9,475 nucleotides of DNA from Clostridiales bacterium (lineage in GTDB: Bacteria > Bacillota > Clostridia > Oscillospirales > Ruminococcaceae). Under the pieces are notes generated by a model that saw nothing but the letters and a program-made list of their open reading frames with translations, ran no database searches and was not told the DNA's origin. The stretch spans positions 1 through 9,475 of the forward strand of contig JAAZLM010000032.1 of assembly GCA_012799315.1 (NCBI GenBank), read 5' to 3'. Position numbers and translations under genes: made by a program. This document shows positions 1 through 6,700 of this stretch, piece after piece. The first letter of the stretch is position 1. Each line of letters begins with the position of its first letter.

Positions 1-54
1 CAAACTGATTATTTTTATATACTTAGTATAGAAATCACAATTTTTTCTTAAAAA

Positions 55-92
55 GAGCATCTTAAGCTGTGTTCCTCCTGCTTAAGATGCTC
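55..92 (-). terminator. Intrinsic terminator of the response regulator-kinase operon
   Basis: A perfect 13-bp inverted repeat is seen: GAGCATCTTAAGC at 55-67 and its complement at 80-92, with a 12-nt loop. Read leftwards it is followed by a short T run (positions 54-50), as expected for a rho-independent terminator. It begins 14 nt after the kinase stop codon. On the minus strand the loop reads AGGAGGAACACA, which contains a full Shine-Dalgarno-like hexamer. That is unusual for a terminator loop and is discussed in the findings. Confidence 0.82.
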
Positions 93-105
93 AAAATCTT
101 GAAAA

Positions 106-1524
106 TCATACAGTTGCCTCAAACCAGAATGTGCTGCCCTTCCCCTGTGTGCTGTCGACACCGTATTGAAATCCATGCAATTCCAAAGTGTTTTTGACGA
201 TATATAAACCAAGACCCGTTCCGACAACTGCCCTTTTATGAGATGTGTTGACCTTGTAGAATTTATCCCATATCAAAGGGATGTTCTCCGCAGCGATTCC
301 ATCACCCGTATCGCTTGTTTCGAATCTTACTCCTTTATCCGTCCTATATAATTTTACGATTATTCGCCCATCATCGCCTGTGTAGTTTATCGCATTGTTG
401 ATTAGATTGAGCATCACCTGCTCAATCCTAACACTATCAGCATTAATCGTGATGTTCGGCTCTATACTAATTTCAAATTGATAGCCACCTCTTTCGATTA
501 AAGCATCGAATCTATGCATGAGTTCGGCGAGTCTGATTGAAATATCATATGGAGCGGGATTGATATAAGCACTACCGGATTCGATCCTTGACATATCGAG
601 GATATCGCTGACAAGGACACCGAGGCGATCCGCCTCATCAATTATTACACCGATATGCTCACTCCTCCTATTGGCGTCATCGCCGGAAATATCACGTATC
701 ATCTCCGCATATGCCTTTATCATAGTCAATGGCGTGCGCAAGTCGTGGGATACACTTGCAATTAAGTCACGGTGCATACTATCAACCTTTGATATTTCCT
801 CCGCCGCATAATTGAGTGTTTTAGACAACTCATCAACTTCGCCATATCCGCCCCCCTCAAAGGCGATATTGTAATCGCCCTGTCCAAGCTGCCGAGCGGA
901 TTTCGTAATTTTCGTAATCGGTCTTGAAATTTGCCATGATATGAAGAACGAAATTACGAATGCTAGCACTAGCACGATGAATGTTATACGGTATAGTTGA
1001 CTGCGTAATATGTCAACTGTTGAGCCAATGGGATCGAGCGACGCATATACAAAAATCATTGCTTTAATATCCGTCGGTGTGCCTATATATGTGCCAAAAA
1101 GCAATGTTTCGTTAACGGTCGGCTTACCACTTTTTGTATAGGTGTGCTCCTGCACCTTATTATAAATTGCCCTATTCGAGCTATTAATCATCTGAGTGCG
1201 GTATTGCACAATTGAAGAGAAGGGGAGGATCTTATCACGAATATCCCATTGGTCGATACTATATGTTAGATTGTTTTCGCTATTAATGATGAAAATGCTT
1301 AAATCGTCTTGCCGTGTCACTAATTCAAGAGTATCAAAGAATTCATCTTTTCCGTATGAAGACACAATTTTCTCCGCTGAATCGAGCACCACTTTAGACC
1401 GCATATTCTGATAATAGCTTTGTAAAAATACAATTTGAAACAGCCATAGCAAAGTTAAAATGACGGATGCAAATATCACCAAATACACCCATACTTTAAA
1501 TTTCAGGCTCTTAATCCGCTTCAA
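106..1524 (-). CDS. Membrane-bound sensor histidine kinase (HAMP-HisKA-HATPase)
   Basis: This is a 472-residue two-component sensor kinase that should autophosphorylate and pass phosphate to the response regulator encoded just upstream. A first membrane helix lies at about residues 11-34, a sensor region of about 140 residues outside the membrane follows, and a second helix lies at about 178-199. A HAMP linker runs to about 249. The dimerisation/H-box SVSHDLRTP has its phospho-acceptor at H260. The ATPase domain shows the N-box around N373-N380 (LNLINNAINY), the G1 box DTGDGI (405-410), WDKFYK (419-424) and the G2 box GTGLGL (435-440), so all catalytic motifs are intact. The start codon is TTG at 1524, with GGGG 7 nt upstream and AGAGG slightly further; the next methionine (residue 41) would delete the first membrane helix. 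The frame overlaps the regulator stop by 14 nt, which implies translational coupling. The extracytoplasmic domain matches no sensor fold I recognise, so the stimulus is unknown. Confidence 0.95.
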   Translation of the reverse strand: MKRIKSLKFKVWVYLVIFASVILTLLWLFQIVFLQSYYQNMRSKVVLDSAEKIVSSYGKDEFFDTLELVTRQDDLSIFIINSENNLTYSIDQWDIRDKILPFSSIVQYRTQMINSSNRAIYNKVQEHTYTKSGKPTVNETLLFGTYIGTPTDIKAMIFVYASLDPIGSTVDILRSQLYRITFIVLVLAFVISFFISWQISRPITKITKSARQLGQGDYNIAFEGGGYGEVDELSKTLNYAAEEISKVDSMHRDLIASVSHDLRTPLTMIKAYAEMIRDISGDDANRRSEHIGVIIDEADRLGVLVSDILDMSRIESGSAYINPAPYDISIRLAELMHRFDALIERGGYQFEISIEPNITINADSVRIEQVMLNLINNAINYTGDDGRIIVKLYRTDKGVRFETSDTGDGIAAENIPLIWDKFYKVNTSHKRAVVGTGLGLYIVKNTLELHGFQYGVDSTQGKGSTFWFEATV

Positions 1525-2182
1525 ACTTATACCCCATTCCTCTTAATGTAACGATGAATTTGCGATATTGCTTTAGTGAACTCCTTAGCATTTTAATATG
1601 TGTATCAACTGTCCTATCATCGCCAAAGAAATCATACCCCCATACCTCAGAGAGTAATTTATCCCTAGATAAAGCGACATTCTTATTCCTCACCAGATAG
1701 AAAAGCAAATCATATTCTTTCGGCGTTAGATTCGCTTTTTTCCCGTCGACAATGACATCCCTAGCAGTGAAGTCAATCTCCAATCCGTCGAAGCATTGAA
1801 TTTCATTGCTAACCTTATCGGCAGAATTGCGCTTGATAATAGCATTGATCCTAGCAATAACCTCTTTCGGGCTGAATGGCTTCACAACATAATCATCGAT
1901 GCCTAGATCAAATCCATATAGCTTATCGTACTCTTCACCACGTGCGGATAGCATCATGACGGGAGTATCCTTATATTTGCGTATCTCCTTAACTGCCATA
2001 TATCCATCGATCCTTGGCATCATGATATCCATAATGATTATATCGTAATCCTGTTCTTTAGCCAGTTCGATCGCTTCACCGCCATCGCCAGCCTCGGCAA
2101 CGCTGAACCCCTCAAATTCGGCATATTCACGCAGCACTTTGCGAATTTTCTCCTCATCGTCAACGATTAAAATTTTATACAT
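1511..2182 (-). CDS. OmpR/PhoB-family response regulator
   Basis: This is a 223-residue DNA-binding response regulator, partner of the overlapping kinase. The receiver domain covers about residues 1-118. It has acidic pocket D8/D9, phospho-acceptor D52 in IIIMDIMMP, the switch residue S79 in PVMMLSA, and the conserved lysine K101 in VVKPF. A winged-helix DNA-binding domain covers about 130-221, with the typical LTPKEYDLLFYL and RTVDTHIKMLR segments and the C-terminal hairpin RGMGYKFE. I chose the ATG at 2182, 13 codons inside the longest frame, because AAGGAGGG lies just upstream at the right spacing and the family begins with this YKILIVDDE strand. A longer frame opens at 2221 but adds residues not found in the family. 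The upstream region is shared with the divergent ilvBN operon. The regulon cannot be inferred from sequence. Confidence 0.95.
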   Translation of the reverse strand: MYKILIVDDEEKIRKVLREYAEFEGFSVAEAGDGGEAIELAKEQDYDIIIMDIMMPRIDGYMAVKEIRKYKDTPVMMLSARGEEYDKLYGFDLGIDDYVVKPFSPKEVIARINAIIKRNSADKVSNEIQCFDGLEIDFTARDVIVDGKKANLTPKEYDLLFYLVRNKNVALSRDKLLSEVWGYDFFGDDRTVDTHIKMLRSSLKQYRKFIVTLRGMGYKFEAD

Positions 2183-2230
2183 AGTCACCCTCCTTAATTC
2201 ATCGGAAGAATTTATACACATCTAATTCTT

Positions 2231-2278
2231 ATTATACAATACTTTGTGTTGTTTAGGTGAAATATGCGTAAAATTATA
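2231..2278 (-). promoter_or_regulatory. Candidate -10 elements for the regulator-kinase operon
   Basis: Two exact minus-strand TATAAT hexamers are present, at 2231-2236 and 2273-2278, upstream of the response regulator start. Neither has a good -35 hexamer at 16-18 nt, so an activator-dependent promoter or chance in AT-rich DNA are both possible. The assignment is tentative. Confidence 0.28.
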
Positions 2279-2321
2279 CGAAAGTTGGTTCAAAACACGT
2301 TTTATCAATAAAACATCTTGC

Positions 2322-2350
2322 TTGACGAATGCAAACAAAAATCGTATAAT
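2322..2350 (+). promoter_or_regulatory. ilvBN promoter
   Basis: TTGACG (2322-2327) and TATAAT (2345-2350) are separated by exactly 17 nt, which makes a strong housekeeping promoter. Transcription should start near 2357, giving a leader of only about 44 nt before ilvB. That leaves no room for a T-box or a leader-peptide attenuator. Control is therefore probably through DNA-binding regulators and through valine inhibition via IlvN. Confidence 0.88.
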
Positions 2351-2356
2351 AAGCTT

Positions 2357-2374
2357 TATAGTTAAAAAACTATA
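2357..2374 (+). repeat. 7-bp inverted repeat at the ilvBN transcription start
   Basis: TATAGTT (2357-2363) and AACTATA (2368-2374) are perfect inverted arms around AAAA, starting at the predicted +1 of the ilvBN transcript. It could be an operator or a 5' hairpin. The AT-rich composition makes chance a real alternative. Confidence 0.4.
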
Positions 2375-2400
2375 AATAAATTTTAGGATGTGAGATAGCA

Positions 2401-4035
2401 ATGAACAAGATGACAGAAAACAGAATGGATGTTTCGTCAGCAATGGTAAAATGCCTAGAAAAAGAGGGGATTAAAGTCGTCTTCGGCTATCCCGGTGCGG
2501 CAATTTGTCCTTTCTATGATGCACTTTACAGCGCCGACATCCGCCATATCCTTGTCCGCCATGAGCAGAATGCTGGCCATGCCGCAAATGGATATGCTAG
2601 AATGACGGGCAAGCCAGCAGTATGTATTGCAACATCGGGGCCTGGAGCAACAAATCTTATTACAGCAATTGCAACCGCCTATATGGACTCAATCCCGATG
2701 GTAGTAATAACGGGACAAGTTAGAAGTGAATTAATCGGTAGAGATGTTTTTCAGGAGGCGGACATTACAGGTGCGTCGGAGCCATTTGTTAAGCATAGCT
2801 ATTTAGTTAAAGACGCAAATGAAATTCCCGAGATATTTAAAAGGGCATTCTATATAGCTGGGACTGGTCGCCCTGGGCCAGTATTAATAGATGTGCCAAT
2901 AGATATACAACAAACTGAAATTGACTTTCACTATCCGGATAGTGTCGATATCAGGAGTTATAAACCTAGTAGTAAAGGGCATCCACTACAAATAAAAAGA
3001 GTTATCGAAGCAATAATTGCAGCGGAGCGACCAGTAATTTGCGCTGGTGGTGGTGTATTTGCGTCCGATGCACGGGATCTTATAAAGCAGCTTAGCGAAA
3101 CGGCGGACATCCCGATTGTTACCACTATGATGGGGATTGGTGCAGTTCCCTCGGAATATCCACTCAATTTTGGCATGGTGGGGATGCATGGATCTTCAGC
3201 GGCGAATATTGCAATTAATCGCAGCGATCTAATGATAATCATCGGTGCGAGAGTAGGGGACAGAGCAGTTGCCACCCCCGGTGTACTGGAAAAACGCACT
3301 AGAATTATTCATATAGACATTGATCCAGCCGAGATTGGTAAAAATCTTGATGTAGCGATTCCACTTGTTGGTGATGCCAATATTATTTTATCGCAAATGC
3401 TTAAGAAAATACCTAAGATGGATCATGGTAGCTGGATTAATACATTGAACGAAAAACGCAGAAAAATAGATACGAGCATAACGGAAGAAGGCTATATCAA
3501 TCCCCATGCGTTCATTCGCATGCTATCCGATTCGCTTGATGAAGATGCGGTTTGCGTTGCCGATGTTGGGCAGAATCAGATCTGGGCAGCTACAAGTTAC
3601 AATGTAAGAAAAGGTAGATTCCTCACATCGGGCGGCATGGGCACGATGGGATATTCAGTACCATGTGCGATTGGAGCAAAGACAGCAAGCCCCAATACCG
3701 AAGTTGTAGCGATATGCGGCGACGGCTCATTCCAAATGCAGATGATGGAATTAGCAACAGCCTGTCAACATGATATTCCGATAAAAATTATAGTCATGAG
3801 CAATAACAGGCTTGGAATGGTTAGGGAGGTTCAAACAAGGCAATATGGCGATAGATTGTGCAATATCTTCCTTGACGGTAGCCCCGACTTCATTAAATTA
3901 GCCGACTCATATGGCATTAAGGCACGCCGTGTTGATAGCATCGACAATGCGCAGGAAGCAATTGACGAATTAATTTCGTCTAAAGAGCCATACCTACTTG
4001 AATGCATCGTTGATCCGACTCATCCAACGCTTTAG
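2401..4035 (+). CDS. ilvB: Acetolactate synthase, large (catalytic) subunit
   Basis: This is a 544-residue thiamine-diphosphate enzyme of branched-chain amino acid synthesis. It condenses two pyruvates to 2-acetolactate, or pyruvate with 2-oxobutyrate. The N-terminal domain carries the catalytic glutamate E55 in LVRHEQNAGHAANGYAR, then the conserved TSGPGATNL and ITGQV segments. A central FAD-binding domain and the C-terminal ThDP domain follow, with the cofactor motif GDG at 440-442 ending in SNN at 467-469. The family is usually about 550-575 residues. Here the protein ends shortly after the last core strand (LLECIVDPTHPTL) and lacks the usual C-terminal tail of about 20 residues. The ATG at 2401 has GTGAG and AGGA just upstream; internal methionines at residues 4 and 9 are alternatives. 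ilvN follows after 11 nt, so the two subunits are co-transcribed. ThDP-family relatives such as catabolic AlsS are less likely because a regulatory subunit gene is adjacent. Confidence 0.97.
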   Translation: MNKMTENRMDVSSAMVKCLEKEGIKVVFGYPGAAICPFYDALYSADIRHILVRHEQNAGHAANGYARMTGKPAVCIATSGPGATNLITAIATAYMDSIPMVVITGQVRSELIGRDVFQEADITGASEPFVKHSYLVKDANEIPEIFKRAFYIAGTGRPGPVLIDVPIDIQQTEIDFHYPDSVDIRSYKPSSKGHPLQIKRVIEAIIAAERPVICAGGGVFASDARDLIKQLSETADIPIVTTMMGIGAVPSEYPLNFGMVGMHGSSAANIAINRSDLMIIIGARVGDRAVATPGVLEKRTRIIHIDIDPAEIGKNLDVAIPLVGDANIILSQMLKKIPKMDHGSWINTLNEKRRKIDTSITEEGYINPHAFIRMLSDSLDEDAVCVADVGQNQIWAATSYNVRKGRFLTSGGMGTMGYSVPCAIGAKTASPNTEVVAICGDGSFQMQMMELATACQHDIPIKIIVMSNNRLGMVREVQTRQYGDRLCNIFLDGSPDFIKLADSYGIKARRVDSIDNAQEAIDELISSKEPYLLECIVDPTHPTL

Positions 4036-4046
4036 GGGGTATTATA

Positions 4047-4547
4047 ATGAAACATACAATATCTATTTTAGTAGAAAATAACGCAGGTGTCCTAGCTAGA
4101 ATTGCAGGACTATTTGCACGCAGAGGATATAATATTGACAGCTTAGCAGTCGGTGTGACTGATGATGATACAATTTCACGTGTGACGATTGTCGCTGATG
4201 GCAATGACCATACCATTGAGCAATTAGTTAAGCAGCTGAATAAACTCATTGATGTTATTAAGGTTAAAACGCTCAGACATGATGAGTTGATATCTCGTGA
4301 GTTATTGCTCATAAAAATAAATGTTGAACCATTCCAGCGCAGTGAAGTAATTACAACTGCAAAAATCATGGGTGCTAAGGTTGCCGATATTTCACGCAGC
4401 ACAATGACGCTTGAAATTTCCGATACGGCGCAGCAGCTTGCAACATTTGAAGATTTGCTATCACCATACGGCGTGAAGGAAGTTGTCCGCACTGGGATTG
4501 TAGCAATGCAAAGAGGTAGTGAGGCAATAGCGCTCAAATACAAATAG
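4047..4547 (+). CDS. ilvN: Acetolactate synthase, small (regulatory) subunit
   Basis: This is a 166-residue regulatory subunit that activates IlvB and gives valine feedback inhibition. The N-terminal ACT domain (about residues 1-77) starts with HTISILVENNAGVLARIAGLF and RRGYNIDSL. It aligns without gaps with the start of E. coli IlvH, as I recall that sequence. G14 and N29, positions where substitutions in IlvH are known to abolish valine sensitivity, are both conserved, so I infer that feedback sensing is intact. The C-terminal domain (about 85-160) carries RELLLIKI and VVRTGIVAMQRG. AGGGGG lies upstream of the ATG at good spacing. No other ilv or leu genes are next to the pair; downstream is a palindrome and an unrelated membrane protein with its own promoter. 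The symbols ilvN and ilvH are used interchangeably for this family. Confidence 0.97.
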   Translation: MKHTISILVENNAGVLARIAGLFARRGYNIDSLAVGVTDDDTISRVTIVADGNDHTIEQLVKQLNKLIDVIKVKTLRHDELISRELLLIKINVEPFQRSEVITTAKIMGAKVADISRSTMTLEISDTAQQLATFEDLLSPYGVKEVVRTGIVAMQRGSEAIALKYK

Positions 4548-4574
4548 AGGTTAATACGATATGATTACCCGCAT

Positions 4575-4604
4575 TGGCTACGTTGTCAATTGACAATGTA
4601 GCCA
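4575..4604. repeat. 30-bp palindrome over the trhA promoter
   Basis: Two 15-nt arms, TGGCTACGTTGTCAA (4575-4589) and its complement (4590-4604), abut with no spacer and differ at one symmetric pair (G4582 with T4597, a wobble in RNA). Shorter outer repeats TGATTA (4562-4567) and TAATCA (4615-4620) extend the symmetry. The right arm contains the -35 hexamer of the next promoter. There is no T run after it, so it is a poor intrinsic terminator; a dimeric repressor operator fits better. Confidence 0.8.
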
Positions 4605-4618
4605 TAAAGGTTTATAAT
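4590..4618 (+). promoter_or_regulatory. Perfect-consensus promoter of the hemolysin III family gene
   Basis: TTGACA (4590-4595), a 17-nt spacer and TATAAT (4613-4618) match the sigma-A consensus at all twelve positions. The -35 box is embedded in the 30-bp palindrome and the -10 overlaps its outer repeat. Transcription should start near 4625, about 35 nt before the preferred start codon. Confidence 0.9.
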
Positions 4619-4659
4619 CATTGTAAGATTATTGAGTAATAGTAAAAGGGGAGTTGTCA

Positions 4660-5301
4660 GTGGATATAAATAAAAAGAAATACACTCTAGGTGAGGAGAT
4701 TTTCAATGCTATCTCGCATGGAGCGGGCGCACTTCTCTCTATTGCTGGTTGCGTAATATTAATAGTGTTTTCCGCCATACATGGCGATGCTTATTCGGTG
4801 GTTAGTTCTGCGATTTTTGGTGCATCCTTGATAATTCTATATACGATGTCGACACTATACCACTCAATCACGCATGTTAAGGCTAAAAAGGTCTTTAGGA
4901 TACTTGACCATTCGACGATTTTTATCTTAATAGCTGGCACATATACACCGTACACATTAGTTACCCTGCGTGGTGCTCTCGGCTGGACGATTTTCGGGAT
5001 TATATGGGGAACGGCAGTTTTCGGAATTGTGCTAAATGCAATAAGTATCGAAAGATTTAAAAGAATATCAATGGTATGCTATATCTTGATGGGATGGGCA
5101 ATTGTTGCAGCAGCAAGACCACTATATCAAAATCTTAATAAAGGCGGTCTGATCCTCCTTGTTGCTGGTGGAGTTCTATATACAGTAGGGATAATTTTCT
5201 ATGCTATGAAAAAGTATAAGTACATGCATTCTGTATGGCATTTATTCGTTGTCGGCGGGAGTGTATTACACTACTTCTCAGTGCTTTTATACGTAATATA
5301 A
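4660..5301 (+). CDS. trhA: Hemolysin III / TrhA family (PAQR-type) membrane protein
   Basis: This 213-residue polytopic membrane protein has about seven hydrophobic helices and belongs to the bacterial hemolysin III (TrhA, YqfA-like) branch of the PAQR superfamily. Family signatures visible are GEEIFNAISHGAGA near the N-terminus, STLYHS with S64 and H68, ILDHSTIFILIAGTYTPY with D83, and HSVWH with H190 and H194 near the C-terminus. The histidines and aspartate are those known to form the metal site in PAQR proteins. Despite the name, haemolysis is not its established cellular role; links to membrane fluidity or lipid homeostasis have been proposed for relatives. I prefer the GTG at 4660 because AGGGGAG lies 6-7 nt upstream; the TTG at 4654 would abut that ribosome binding site. 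The gene has its own promoter and ends at a strong terminator, so it is monocistronic. Confidence 0.93.
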   Translation: MDINKKKYTLGEEIFNAISHGAGALLSIAGCVILIVFSAIHGDAYSVVSSAIFGASLIILYTMSTLYHSITHVKAKKVFRILDHSTIFILIAGTYTPYTLVTLRGALGWTIFGIIWGTAVFGIVLNAISIERFKRISMVCYILMGWAIVAAARPLYQNLNKGGLILLVAGGVLYTVGIIFYAMKKYKYMHSVWHLFVVGGSVLHYFSVLLYVI

Positions 5302-5306
5302 CGATG

Positions 5307-5342
5307 AATAAAGCCCTCACATTAATTTGTGAGGGCTTTATT
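5307..5342. terminator. Bidirectional terminator between trhA and mgtE
   Basis: Perfect 15-bp arms AATAAAGCCCTCACA (5307-5321) and complement (5328-5342) surround a 6-nt loop. The GC-rich core is flanked by A and T runs on both sides, so it can end trhA transcripts (stop at 5301) and convergent mgtE transcripts (stop at 5363). Confidence 0.92.
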
Positions 5343-5362
5343 GTGCGTATAATAAATCCTAT

Positions 5363-6700
5363 TTAAATATTAAGAAAGATAGTTGCAACCGAGAAATATA
5401 TTATCAAAGAGAATGTATCAACAATAGTCGTTATCAGCGGACTAGCCATTATTGCAGGATCTAAATTTACCTTATCTGCAAGGATTGGTAAAATGCCACC
5501 GATAACCTTCGCCATTAGGACGGTGAAGAATAAAGTGATAGTAACGGTGAGCGTAATTGTTAGATCATAACCTTGTATTAGCCATATTCTTAAGAAGTTA
5601 ACTGCAGAAAGAGCAAGTCCAACTATAAGGCTAACACCGAGCTCCTTACTTATAACACGGAAAATATCTTTGAACTTCACTTCGCCAAGTGTTATACTAC
5701 GAATTACAAGAGTTGATGCTTGTGAACCTGCATTCCCTCCCGTATCCATTAACATTGGTATAAAGAATGTTAATGCGACAACCGACTCTAAAGCAAGTTC
5801 GTACCTACTAAGGATCAACCCTGTCAACGTTGCAGAAATCATTAATACGAGGAGCCAACCGATTCTTTTTCTCGCCAGTACTAAAATACTAGTATTAAGA
5901 TACGAATCGTCAAAAGGCTCAATCGCAGCCATACGGTGGAAATCCTCCGTTGCCTCTTTTTCCATAACGTCTACAATATCATCGATTGTTATAATGCCAA
6001 CAAGCCGTTGCTCATTATCGACTACCGGTGCGGCAATCAGGTCGTAATTCTTGAACACATCTGCGATATATTCCTGATTATCATGCGTCTTAACGAATAT
6101 AGGCTCAACCTGCATTACCTCAGATATTTTCGTATCGACATCGCATAATACTAAATCCTTTAATGAAATTGTCCCCTCTAGATGCCTTGCCTCATCCATC
6201 ACATAACATGTGTAGATAGTCTCACGATTGGGCGCATGCCTGCGTATCCTATCGAGCGCATCGCTAACTGTCATCTCTTTCTTTAAGTCGACGAATTCAA
6301 TCGTCATAAGACTACCTGCGGAATCGTCGGGATACATCAAGAACTGGTTAATTAACTTCCTCTCCACATCACTTGTGTGCTTTAGTATCTTTTTAATCAC
6401 ATTAGCCGGCATTTCTTCTAGTAAATCTACCTTATCGTCGAAATATAAATCGGATAGAATGTCGGCAAGCTCCTTCTCATTAACTAGATCGGAGATTTCA
6501 GCCTGTCTATCAACCGATAGGTATGAAAATACATCGGCAGCGACACCTTTCGGTAATAGGCGAAAGGCTAGGAGTGCTTGCCTTTCATCTAGTGAATCGA
6601 TGAATTCAGCAATATCGAATGATTGCCCGTCCTTTAGTTCATCTTTTAATTTTAGATATTTTTTTTCTTCGAGTAGCTGCGCCATATTTAAAAAATCCAT
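5363..6700 (-). CDS. mgtE: Magnesium transporter MgtE
   Basis: This is a 445-residue Mg2+ channel/transporter, full length for the family (about 450). The helical N domain covers about residues 1-125. It is followed by the MYPDDSAGSLMT segment and two CBS domains (about 131-255, the second ending GIITIDDIVDVME), which together sense cytosolic Mg2+ and gate the pore. The membrane domain with five predicted helices covers about 275-445. It contains the signature PMLMDTGGNAGSQAST (315-330) and, in the last helix region, PLITTIVD with D428. By motif this is the equivalent of the pore Mg2+-binding aspartate of Thermus MgtE. The ATG at 6700 follows AAGGAGG with a 6-nt T spacer, an excellent ribosome binding site. 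The gene is preceded by a leader of about 250 nt containing a short reading frame, and it ends at a bidirectional terminator. Relatives may also move other divalent cations such as Co2+. Confidence 0.96.
   Translation of the reverse strand: MDFLNMAQLLEEKKYLKLKDELKDGQSFDIAEFIDSLDERQALLAFRLLPKGVAADVFSYLSVDRQAEISDLVNEKELADILSDLYFDDKVDLLEEMPANVIKKILKHTSDVERKLINQFLMYPDDSAGSLMTIEFVDLKKEMTVSDALDRIRRHAPNRETIYTCYVMDEARHLEGTISLKDLVLCDVDTKISEVMQVEPIFVKTHDNQEYIADVFKNYDLIAAPVVDNEQRLVGIITIDDIVDVMEKEATEDFHRMAAIEPFDDSYLNTSILVLARKRIGWLLVLMISATLTGLILSRYELALESVVALTFFIPMLMDTGGNAGSQASTLVIRSITLGEVKFKDIFRVISKELGVSLIVGLALSAVNFLRIWLIQGYDLTITLTVTITLFFTVLMAKVIGGILPILADKVNLDPAIMASPLITTIVDTFSLIIYFSVATIFLNI

Noticed and set aside
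2351..2400. T-box or leader-peptide attenuator before ilvB
   Set aside because: The predicted leader is only about 44 nt, and no branched-chain-codon-rich short frame or T-box sequence is present.
2222..2443. 73-codon minus-strand frame upstream of the response regulator
   Set aside because: It covers the ilvBN promoter and the ilvB start, has no ribosome binding site, and its product looks like translated AT-rich intergenic DNA.
3980..4543. 187-codon minus-strand frame opposite ilvN
   Set aside because: It is the antisense shadow of a fully convincing ilvN, with serine- and isoleucine-rich low-information sequence and no ribosome binding site.
4575..4604. Palindrome as an intrinsic terminator of ilvBN
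   Set aside because: No T run follows the arms, and the -35 of a perfect promoter lies inside it, so an operator is the better primary reading, though dual use is not excluded.
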